Assembly (NCBI GenBank): GCA_002286855.1
Contig: NRSV01000131.1
Coordinates: 1-39,949, forward strand
DNA: 39,949 nucleotides
Direction: 5' to 3'
DNA from: Bipolaris cookei
Taxonomy: Eukaryota; Ascomycota; Dothideomycetes; Pleosporales; Pleosporaceae
Below, piece by piece: positions 32,006 through 39,949 of the stretch (position 1 is the first letter of the stretch; every line of letters starts with the position of its first letter). The notes below the pieces were generated by a model. It was given only the letters and a program-made list of their open reading frames with translations, made no database searches and was not told the DNA's origin. The translations under genes were made by a program, and so were the position numbers.

Positions 32006-33331
32006 TCAAAGACTATACTGTGGCCAATGACGAACAGATCGAAGTAAGCACATAATGCAAGCGATGGAATCTCGCATGGATTGTATGCCATCTACCCCTA
32101 GGTTGCGCTCTTCAAGGATCGTACCGAGCAGTCTCGGCGAGACAGCCTTACGCAAGAGGCCGCACGTGCCCTGCCCGTTCAGCGGAAAGCTCATGGAGCT
32201 ATTCATACTACCCATTCCAGCTTCTGCCTGTGAATTGCATATCCGCGCTTCTTGCGGCAAATCTAGAACCATTTCAATCTCCGCCAACAAATCTACATTC
32301 ATGTGCAACAAGAGTCGTGCGCAAAATGTTTCGCTAGCGTTGACGCAAGTACCACCGACGGTAAAGACCGGGAAGCTCGGTCGCGGCAACGGCGTACCCG
32401 AAGCGCCGCTACCGTTGCCGTTACCGCTATCACTGCTACCTAGATAGCGGAGCATTGTCCGGTATAGTGTGTTGTGCAGCTGAACCAACCGCACGTAAGG
32501 AATCAGCAGCTGAAATGCGGCTGACATGTCCAGTTGTAGACTGGGTTGACAGGACTGCCCATTGTTTGTCCAGGCATTGCCAAATCTGCTGCTTTCATTG
32601 GACACAAAAGTAGCATCTAGTGAGAGCAAGCAATTCAAGTACTCAGTGGAGCTGCGCAAGACGTCGCTGACGAGGTCCTGCATGACAATGCTGCCACCGG
32701 CTTTTTGATACTTTGTCGTTTGCTCGTGGAGGTCCAGACCGATCTTGGCCAGACGCTGCATGCTGCTTCGTGGACCCTGCTCACTGTCACATGCACTACT
32801 TGCGGACCATGCAAAGCCGATTGCGTCGTCATCTTCGAGCATGATGTTGGTTTCGTACGTATCGGAGCTACTTAACATAGCTCCTGTGCCTTGACTCGAG
32901 CACGGTGTCAGGAATTCCATCTCAGGCGCTGAGAATGCGAAATCATTCTTTGTGGAAGCATCGCTTGTGACATACTGCGTGATATCGTCAAAGAACATGG
33001 TCATGTTTTGCATGTCAAGCGCTTTGTCGGTGTCTTCCGTCATTGTGTCAGGGTGCGTCGCTTCGTCGAGTAGCTCATTTTGCTGTGAGGCTGAGCAACG
33101 CATTGTCCGGTTTGCTTGTCGAGATCGGGATGTCTTTGGCCGACCCATTGGCTTAGATGGAACGTAAGTACACGCCACATCCGATTTCCTGCACCGGTCG
33201 CATTTGCTTGACTCCGCTGCATGTGTCGATTTGATACATTTGAGTTTCTGTGTACGGCACCGGATACATGCCACTCTCTTGGCGAGATCCGAGGGAGGTA
33301 GGTTGCTTAGTTGAGGTGAGGTGCTGTCCAT
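32006..33331 (-). CDS. Zn2Cys6 transcription factor, likely cluster regulator (AflR-type)
   Basis: A single exon of 441 aa starting at the ATG at 33331. The binuclear zinc cluster lies at residues 22-54: Cys22, 25, 32, 44, 47, 54 with spacing 2-6-11-2-6, followed by a basic linker 'KPMGRPKTSRSRQANR'. The middle is acidic (activation-like: MTEDTDKALDMQ...FFDDITQ). The C-terminal half has the helical 'FQLLIPYVRLVQLHNTLYRTML' and an LLxxMxxDLL-like segment, as in AflR-type regulators of aromatic polyketide clusters. A short Gly/Asn/Ser repeat (SGNGNGSGAS) lies around residue 306. No fungal_trans domain is visible. It sits at the cluster edge, reading toward the second P450, and probably activates the cluster through CGG-type sites. 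Confidence 0.88.
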   Translation of the reverse strand: MDSTSPQLSNLPPSDLAKRVACIRCRTQKLKCIKSTHAAESSKCDRCRKSDVACTYVPSKPMGRPKTSRSRQANRTMRCSASQQNELLDEATHPDTMTEDTDKALDMQNMTMFFDDITQYVTSDASTKNDFAFSAPEMEFLTPCSSQGTGAMLSSSDTYETNIMLEDDDAIGFAWSASSACDSEQGPRSSMQRLAKIGLDLHEQTTKYQKAGGSIVMQDLVSDVLRSSTEYLNCLLSLDATFVSNESSRFGNAWTNNGQSCQPSLQLDMSAAFQLLIPYVRLVQLHNTLYRTMLRYLGSSDSGNGNGSGASGTPLPRPSFPVFTVGGTCVNASETFCARLLLHMNVDLLAEIEMVLDLPQEARICNSQAEAGMGSMNSSMSFPLNGQGTCGLLRKAVSPRLLGTILEERNLGVDGIQSMRDSIACIMCLLRSVRHWPQYSL

Positions 33332-33812
33332 TGTACTGTGTTGACGACCTTGTTGAAATGCTGGAGTTCTATGATAGATATCTGATGTTCCTTATAGATC
33401 AAGCATTTCTTATGCTGTAGCGAGCATGGCGCCATGCCGTTTCACGTACATAAACTACCCATGTTGAGATCCTTTCATTCATCTTTCTCGCTTCACTTCC
33501 AATTTTATCTTCATCTTGCCCACTACATGAGCATTGTTATCTTTCTTGTTGCGGAGTCTCTTCGGTCGCCAAAGTGACACCGACAACCTTCCCAAGTGAC
33601 CTTTAGTAAAAGGAACTAAGTGGAGCGCGTGGGTTGAGCCGAGACATATCGTACTAATATTTCCAAGTACGGCTTATTTGAATAGCCGTAATCGAGTGAC
33701 CGATAACCAATCGAAAAATTACCGTTGGTTGAATTGGATGCATGAAAGATACTCAGCGCATAATACGGAAGGGCAAAACCGCTCATCAATCTCACGGCAA
33801 CTACGTACTGTA
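33332..33812. other. Upstream region of the regulator gene up to the transposon
   Basis: This stretch contains the promoter of the regulator and ends in the TA target of a pogo element at 33811-33812. No other gene is seen. The transposon lies about 480 bp from the regulator start, so it may influence expression. Confidence 0.45.
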
Positions 33813-35939
33813 CTATGCCGGACGGCGGTGTGCCCGCGGACGGCGGTATGCCCGCTCCACCCCACCAACCACCACCAACACCACCCACCTGATCGCGCCG
33901 CAACCAGCCCAAATGAAGCCTATCAAAGCTGCGCTTGCAGCTATCACTACTTTAGAGCCTGGAGAAAATATTGTATATGCACAGATCGCTAAAAGATTTG
34001 GTGTTGACCGTAGAACGCTCGCGCGGCGGCATCAAGGCATTACAACCTCACGCGCAGCTTGCTATCAAAACCAGCGCGCGCTCCACCCACAACAAGAAGT
34101 CAATCTCATAGAACAAATAGATCGACTTAATGCACGCGGCATCGCACCTAATAGAAACCTTGTTCGGAGCTTTGCTTCAGAGATCGCGCAGAAAGAGATT
34201 GGTTACCACTGGGTTGATCGCTTTGTTCAACGCTATCCAGATCTTCTCCAGGCAAAACAGGCCATGCCAATGGATCGCAATCGCCACCGAGCTGATTCGG
34301 AACGTAAATACTGTCTCTATTTTGAGCTTCTGCGCCAAAAAACCCGCCCAATATAAGATCGAGCCGTGGTATATATACAATATGGATGAGAAAGGCTTCA
34401 TGATTGGAGTCCAATCGCGCTCAACAAGGATCTTTTTTAGAGCTTCTCTTCGATCTGGATTAAGAAAGACTATGATTCAAGATGGCAATCGAGGGTGAGT
34501 TACGTTGATAGCTTTTATCTGTGCTGATGGATCTCATCTAGATCCAAGCATTATCTACTCAAGCCAATCTGGATCCATCCAAAACTCGTAGCTGCAAGGC
34601 TTTGATCCAGAGATCCACTCCGCCCAAATCACCACATCAGCTACTGGCTGGTCAAACAATAATATCGGGCTTCAGTGGCTCAAACAGGTATTCGATCCTG
34701 CCACTAAAGCAAAAGCTCGGTCGTCTTACCGATTGTTGTTCATGGATGGCCACTAATCTCACCTCACGGTGGATTTTATCGACTATTGTGATCAGAACAA
34801 GATCTTAATCGCGATATACCCACCTCACGCGACTCATACGCTGCAGCCGCTTGACGTTGGGCTGTTCAAGCCGCTCTCCATTGCCTATTCGAACGAGCTA
34901 TCAGGCTTTATAGATAGCTGCCAAGGGCTGCTACCTATTACCAATCCCCCCTTTTTTTCCCACTATTATGGAACGCCTGGCGCGCCTCGTTCAAGGAACT
35001 AATGATCCTCCGGGCCTTTAAAGCTACCGGTATATCGCCGTTCAATCCAGAAGTAATACTCCAAAAATTTAAGCCAGCAGCTCACCAGAGTGATAGTGAT
35101 TCATCCGCGCCTAGCGCTTCAGATTGGAGGAAGACTCGAGAGCTAGTTAATCGCGCGGTCAATCAAAAAGAGAGTAGGAAGATCTCCCAGCTTAACTGAA
35201 TTATCATGAAGCTATCCACCCAGTCAAAGCTTGATCAGCAAGAGATTCAGAAGCTGCGAGAAGCTTTAATTAGTGAGCGTCAGCGAAAGCAACGATCACA
35301 GCCTGGCGCTCTTGAGCTGCCCGAAGATTATCATGGTGGAGCTAGTTTCTGGTCGCCGCGGAAGGTGCGAGAAGCTCGCAGCCTCTACGAGCAGAAACAG
35401 CATGATCGTGAGATATTGCAGCATCAAAAAGCTATCGATATCCAAGCTCGGGAGGAGGTGAAGCTGCTTAAAGCTCAAGAGCTTGATACACGGCGTCGCA
35501 CGCGAGCAGAGGCGAGGCTACTACGGGCGAAGCAGAAAGCTGATGAAGCTGCTGAGCGAGCTACTCGCCAAGCTGTCCGTAGAGCTGCAAAAAGACTACA
35601 AAAAGCTCTTAAATCTTCCCAAAAGGGTAAGAAGAGAAGTTCTAAAGCTCATATAAAGCCTGCATCAAAAAAATAATAGCTGGTGATGGTGGTGGTGGCA
35701 AGCAGCCACCCGATCGTTTAGCAGCTCCACCAACTCCACGATCATGACGTGGCCGCGATATCAAGTTACCAGCTAAATAGCAATAAATAGATTTAATTAT
35801 CAATATTACTCTATTACTCTACTAGAAAATCTTGCGATGACAGCTTTTTTGTGGAGCTCTGCAGCCTCAACTTTGTGGTGACTTTGATGGGGTGGAGCGG
35901 GCATACTGCCGTCCGCGGGCGCGCCGCCGTCCGGCACGG
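33813..35939 (+). mobile_element. Pogo-type DNA transposon with clear TIRs, inactive
   Basis: Inverted repeats of about 50 bp begin CTATGCCGGACGGCGG (33813) and, at the other end, CCGTGCCGGACGGCGG (complement of 35939). Each holds two copies of CGGACGGC. The element is flanked by TA at 33811-33812 and 35940-35941. Length 2127 bp. It is of a different lineage from the element at 1251-3188, as neither repeats nor proteins match closely. The transposase is broken by several stops and shifts. Confidence 0.8.
33913..35676 (+). pseudogene. Pogo-type transposase, multiply broken
   Basis: The frame starts 'MKPIKAALAAITTLEPGENIVYAQIAKRFGVDRRTLARR' in sense: a helix-turn-helix, then the CENP-B-like part with 'GYHWVDRFVQRYP'. 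A shift near 34347 leads into 'PWYIYNMDEKGFMIGV' (catalytic Asp), then stops, 'LLFMDGH' with a stop before 'SHLT', and 'YPPHATHTLQPLDVGLFKPL'. From 35002 the C-terminus follows, with a long charged coiled-coil-like stretch (35206-35676, many Lys/Arg/Glu/Gln). At least four lesions; not functional. Confidence 0.75.
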
Positions 35940-36045
35940 TACCTACAAGATTGGCGCTCAGATGGGCCTTTGGGTGTGCTTGTAGATATTATCATGCCGC
36001 AGCCTATGTAAGGTCGCAGAAGCAATGACTTCAGTTGAGCCGAGG

Positions 36046-36229
36046 TGTCAGATGTAAGTAGCTGGATTCGTTGAACCTCAACCGAAGGACGTTCAGGGAA
36101 TTCTATTACTACACCAGTACGTAAACACCGGGAGTCTATCAGGGCAACCAAAAGAACCCTTAGCGAACCTGATCTTGACACCCACAACCACCACGTATAA
36201 ATAACGATAAGGCAGGTAGATAATAGAGA
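36046..36229 (-). repeat. LTR fragment, inverted copy of 19205-19387
   Basis: It begins TGTCAGATGTAAGTAGC, the complement of the LTR end seen at 19387, and runs to about 36229 with about 97% identity. Similarity is lost beyond about 36230, but the element may reach about 36315, where the hAT coding sequence starts. It lies between the pogo element and the hAT pseudogene and outside the cluster. Confidence 0.65.
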
Positions 36230-36316
36230 GCATACACAGTATACACATCAATTCACTACACGTACGCGTGCGACAAACAACAACATCCATTTTTCTCACT
36301 GCACCTACGCGTGTAG

Positions 36317-37519
36317 CACATCAATTTTATTCGAACGCCGCAGCAGTATGACCGTTTTGAACAGGCGCGGGATCAAGCTTATAGCCTACCACACGTCAGT
36401 CGCAATAGGCACCTCCAGTTGATGAGGCCTGTTGTCACCCACTGGAATAGCTACTACAATACCTTTGTACGCGCGGTAGAGTTGAAGGAGGCGATCGATC
36501 TATACGCCACTGCTAATATAGAGCGCTGCAGTCGCGAGGCCTGCTACGCTGCAAGCAAGGGCAATAAGCTGCCAGAGGCGTCTAACTGGATAAAGTCTAC
36601 TGGGCTGAGCGCTGCTGACTGGGCTGTAATTACTGACTATATCGATGTACTCAAGCCGCTCAAGGAAGCCGCACCATGCATTGAAAGCCGTGCCAAGAAT
36701 GGTGCTTTTGAAGCTTTGTACGAGGTTCTACTTACCTTTGAAACTGTCCTTGAGGCCTACGAATTAATTGTACAAATCTACAGTGCAGTAAACTATAACA
36801 TAGCCAGCGCTCCCGAAGACCACCTCGCGATTAACGTACGCGCAGCTTGGAACAAGCTCGATCAATATTACAACAAGCTCGACGACTCACCATACTACTA
36901 CGCTACTACGTGCCTCCACCCATACTACAAGGCCTACTGTAAGCAGTACTGGCGCGAGAAACCCGACTGGATCGCGAGAGGTGAGGTGGGACTGCAGCAA
37001 CTCTGGGCAGCTTACAGGCCGCACTCAGTCTCTATAGCCCACCCAAAGGCGCCGAAATCAAACTCAATAAGCGCTTATATCGCTTCAGTTGTCAACCCGC
37101 AGGCTACAGCTGCAGGAAATGGGGTGGCTATAGATCAGTTGGAGCTCTAGCGTCGCGACGATTTGGCTTGGTCAACAGCTCAATACAATAGCGGCGCTCA
37201 CCCAGCCCAGCACTGGCAGAGCTTGCGCACAAAGTATCCCGAATTGTCGAGTTTTACAATTGATCTCATGACTATCCCAGCGAGTAGCTGTGACCGTGAG
37301 CGCTTATTCAGCGAGGTGGGTGATTTGCTTGAGCCACGGAGACGAAACATTGGCTCAAATTTGCTATCAGCAGTACAGTGTATCAAGAGCTGGTGTGCTG
37401 CAGGATATACTCCAACTACGGAGGCAGAAATTGAGCAGCTATCTAATGACAATATCGCCTCGCTCTACAGGCTAGGTGACTGGCCCCAGCCGAAGGCAGA
37501 AAGCGGCACTGTTGTATAG
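36317..37519 (+). pseudogene. hAT transposase, 5'-truncated with one internal stop
   Basis: Coding sense starts after a stop at 36314 with 'FIRTPQQYDRFEQARDQ', then 'VTHWNSYYNTFVRAVELK' (the hAT TRWNS-like motif), a long helical domain with 'LHPYYKAYCKQYW', and the C-terminal dimerisation motif 'YPELSSFTIDLMTIPASSCDRERLFSEVGDLL' in two overlapping parts. A single TAG at 37148-37150 divides it; otherwise the frame is open to 37519. The N-terminal BED finger and first catalytic part are missing, probably cut by the LTR next to it. It is not the same lineage as the fragment at 8534-8968. Confidence 0.75.
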
Positions 37520-37845
37520 TTTCCAAATCGGGTAATTGTGAATCAAAACGAATCAACTCGACCAAAACTCAATTCAAAAACCACCAAAATATGGATCAAT
37601 CAATTCAATCTGGATTCGGAGGTGCCCACTGTTCAATCAATTCAAAAATGACCGCTCAGATTGATTGAATTGGTTGATCCTAAGTCTGCTAGTAGAGTAG
37701 ATAGATACTCAAAATCTCACTCTACTAAATACTCTAGGGGCTGGCACTTTCTTCAGAACTCATATGCGGAAAGAAAGCGTAACGTGTTTTACAAGCGAGC
37801 GGTCCACCCCATCAATTTTCTATACCTTACCAGTTTACAACAATC
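37520..37845. other. Spacer with AATCAATTCAA-type repeats
   Basis: 326 bp without a gene. Short repeats of TCAATCAATTCAA in both orientations (about 37590-37677) look like the subterminal region of the hAT element. A degenerate end (GCGGTCCACCCC, 37799-37810) may be the left repeat of the next pogo element. Confidence 0.4.
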
Positions 37846-39195
37846 ATGGCACCACCAATTCTATCTCAACATATCTCTAGTGAGGCTAATATATACCTTG
37901 CAGTATCAACTCTTAACAAAGACCAAATTCAGAATGAGAGACGCGCTGTTGACATGTTTGGAGTCTCTCGAACAACGCTCCTTGATCTAGATCTACGTAG
38001 ATTTGCGCCTACCTACGCAGCTGTGTGCGATATGGCTGATAGACTGTTGGCTGCGCGCGGCGCTGGCCAGGTCGGTGTCCACTGGCCGCGCAACTTTGTC
38101 AAGCGTACAGACAGTCTTACAACGCATTTTAATCGAGCGTACGATAGGCAGAGAGCTCTATGCGAAGATCCAGTCCTAATTAAGAGCTGGTTTGAGCTTG
38201 TAGAGCAGACAAAGGCCAAGTACGGCATCTGTGACGAGGATGTCTATAACTTTGATGAAGCCGGCTTTATGATGGACAAGTTCACGACTCAGCTTGTCGT
38301 TACAGCATCAGAGAGAAGAGGCCGGTGAAAGGCAGTTGAGCCAGGCAATCGTGAGTGGGTGACGCTGATCGCAGCGATCAACGCAGCTGGCTGGTCAGTC
38401 CCACCGTTCCTTATCCTCGCTGGCCAGTATCATCTATCCGCCTAGTACGAGGAAGCAGAGATCCCACGCGACTGGGCAATCGCAGTTAGTGCCATTGGCT
38501 ACTTCTTGCCGTTAAAGCGCGCGTATAGCCGTGAGGTGGAGAGCCTAATACGCAATCTTATCAACCACATCACTAAGCTTGAGTTTCTGCCAGCGTTCAA
38601 GACAGCCTTTGATCGATCCTTCATGCCAGCCAATATCTGCTCAGCTTTTTGAGGTGCAGGCCTTGTTCCTCTCCAGCCAGACGCTGTTCTATCAAAGCTT
38701 GACGTGCAGCTGCGTACGCCTACTACTCCTCCAACTGCTCTCGCAGAGGCTCTCTGGCAGGCCTGTACGCCAAGCAACGTACGCAAGCTTGAAGCTCAAT
38801 CAACGCTAATACATGATTGGGTTCGGCGGCATAAGAGCTCATCACCAGCGTCAATTATTGCGGCGATTGACTAGCTTAAGAAGGGGGCTGAAGTTATTAT
38901 GCTCTCAGCTGAGCTAATGCGCGATCGGATCACCAGCCTTGAGAGGGCTAATGAAGCAGTAACAAAGCGTAGGCAGCGTAAAAGAAAGCGGATACAGAAG
39001 CAAGGAGTGTTAAATAAGGGAGCTGGAGAGGATCTACTCGCTCAGCGTGAGGCTGATCAGCAGATTGCTCATGAAGAGCGTCAGGGAGGGGGGCGATCAG
39101 GTGTTAGCCGTCAGGCTCTAGCGCGCTGTAGCAGGTGTAGAAAGGCTGGCCACAATTCGCGTACATGTAGAAAAGATACTTTAGATACTACTTAA
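37846..39195 (+). pseudogene. Pogo-type transposase lacking its catalytic core
   Basis: The N-terminal helix-turn-helix ('AVDMFGVSRTTLLD') and CENP-B-like part ('VHWPRNFVKRTDSL') lead to 'YNFDEAGFMMDK' with the first catalytic Asp. A stop at 38326-38328 follows, then 'WVTLIAAINAAGWSVPPF' and 'IPRDWAIAVSAIGY'. Directly after this the frame continues 'FLPLKRAYSREVESLI', which in relatives lies about 80 residues later: the block with the second and third catalytic Asp is deleted. The C-terminal part ends with a CCHC knuckle, 'CSRCRKAGHNSRTC' (38899-39195). More stops lie at 38444 and 38649. Confidence 0.75.
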
Positions 39196-39249
39196 TGTAT
39201 TCTACAGATATCTATATATTATACTATTGCGTTGTCAAGATATATAGCT

Positions 39250-39949
39250 TTAAAGGTGGCCAAAGCTAGTAAGGCGGACCACTCTCTTGGATTATTGTTA
39301 TTATTATTGTTGATGATTAACGTCCTGTTTCAGCCCAAGGGCTATATAAGACGTGCAGGCCTTCAGCCTGCAGGTAGATACGTGGGTTTATCAATTTGGT
39401 GTAGGTGGGGGAGGGGCTATCTAAATCGAGGTGAGGCTCGTAGCCTAGTGTAACGGGGGGTAGTAGGGGGTCTAACGGAAAAGAGATAGAGGGGGAGGCT
39501 TGTTGGGTGTTTAGGTGTTGCCCTAGTTCTCAAGGTTTCCTTTGTACCAGGCCTGTGTTGCGGCCCTAGTTTCCTCAATAAAGGCTATAGTAGCCTGTAT
39601 GCCTGTGTTCGTGTCTAGTAGGAAAGCTAACGATAGGGGGTCCTTGCTAGCCTTTTGCATCTTCGTCCTAGCCTCCTTGTATAGCGTGCAGCTAAGGAGG
39701 ATATGTGCAGCGTCTTGCGTAGCTCTATAGTTGCAGGGGCACACTTTAGAGTCTACTTTTCCTCGCTTGTAGAGAAAATCTCTAAGGTAGCAGTGGCCTA
39801 GCTTAAGCTGGAAGAAGGCGCTAGAGGTCTCTCTGCTCGTAGGAGGAGTGGCGATCTGCTTTCTGGTCTTCCACTTGTACTTTGCAGCATAGGTGTTAGG
39901 GTTCAGAGCGATGGCTTTTCTCCTATATTGTTCTAGAGAGCTCAGCCAC
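39250..39949 (-). mobile_element. 3' end of a second LINE, running off the window
   Basis: On the minus strand the window end reads 'WLSSLEQYRRKAIALNP', 'FFQLKLGHCYLRDFLYKR' and, at 39523-39744, 'CPCNYRATQDAAHILLSC', the Cys/His motif of LINE ORF2 C-termini, ending with a stop at 39523. The 3' untranslated region follows to an AAT-type tract near 39285-39310. It is a different family from the LINE at 4945-9601 (the Cys/His motif and length differ). The rest of ORF2 lies beyond 39949. Confidence 0.65.

Overview
The window looks like a fungal chromosome, most likely a filamentous ascomycete (Pezizomycotina). The genes have short introns (46-100 nt) with GTRNGT-type donors and CTRAY branch points. 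There is a non-reducing polyketide synthase that starts with a SAT domain, a Zn2Cys6 regulator, and a crowd of Ty1/copia, LINE, pogo and hAT remnants. A Dothideomycete is a guess, not a result.

Layout. 1-10 kb is a nest of transposable elements: a decayed copia gag split by two inverted solo LTRs, one LTR itself split by a pogo-type DNA transposon; then a broken minus-strand LINE with an hAT remnant in its endonuclease region and a palindromic MITE at its 5' end. 10.5-33.3 kb is a secondary-metabolite gene cluster. 33.8-39.9 kb is again transposons: a pogo element with clear TIRs, an LTR fragment, an hAT pseudogene, a pogo pseudogene without its catalytic core, and the 3' end of a second LINE that runs off the window.

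The cluster has eight genes. Three divergent pairs share short promoters: FAD-linked oxidase (-) with amidohydrolase/decarboxylase (+); catechol-type O-methyltransferase (-) with short-chain dehydrogenase (+); polyketide synthase (-) with a P450 (+). A second P450 (+) follows the dehydrogenase, and a Zn2Cys6 regulator (-) closes the right side. I rebuilt the exon structures by splice signals and reading frame: synthase 2708 aa in 6 exons, P450s of 495 and 513 aa, oxidase 486 aa, dehydrogenase 328 aa, decarboxylase 320 aa, methyltransferase 283 aa, regulator 441 aa in one exon. All frames close.

How they may work together (inference). The synthase, SAT-KS-AT-PT-ACP-ACP-ACP-CMeT-hydrolase, should make a C-methylated aromatic polyketide acid and release it with its C-terminal alpha/beta-hydrolase domain. 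The amidohydrolase could remove the carboxyl group, the P450s hydroxylate or oxidise the ring and methyl groups, the catechol-type methyltransferase cap an ortho-diol, and the dehydrogenase and the secreted-looking flavin oxidase finish or couple the product. I do not recognise the final compound. Points worth attention are the three ACPs in a C-methylating synthase, an acidic insert in its release domain, a P450 with an abnormal I-helix, and an LTR fragment inside the cluster with an inverted twin beyond its edge.
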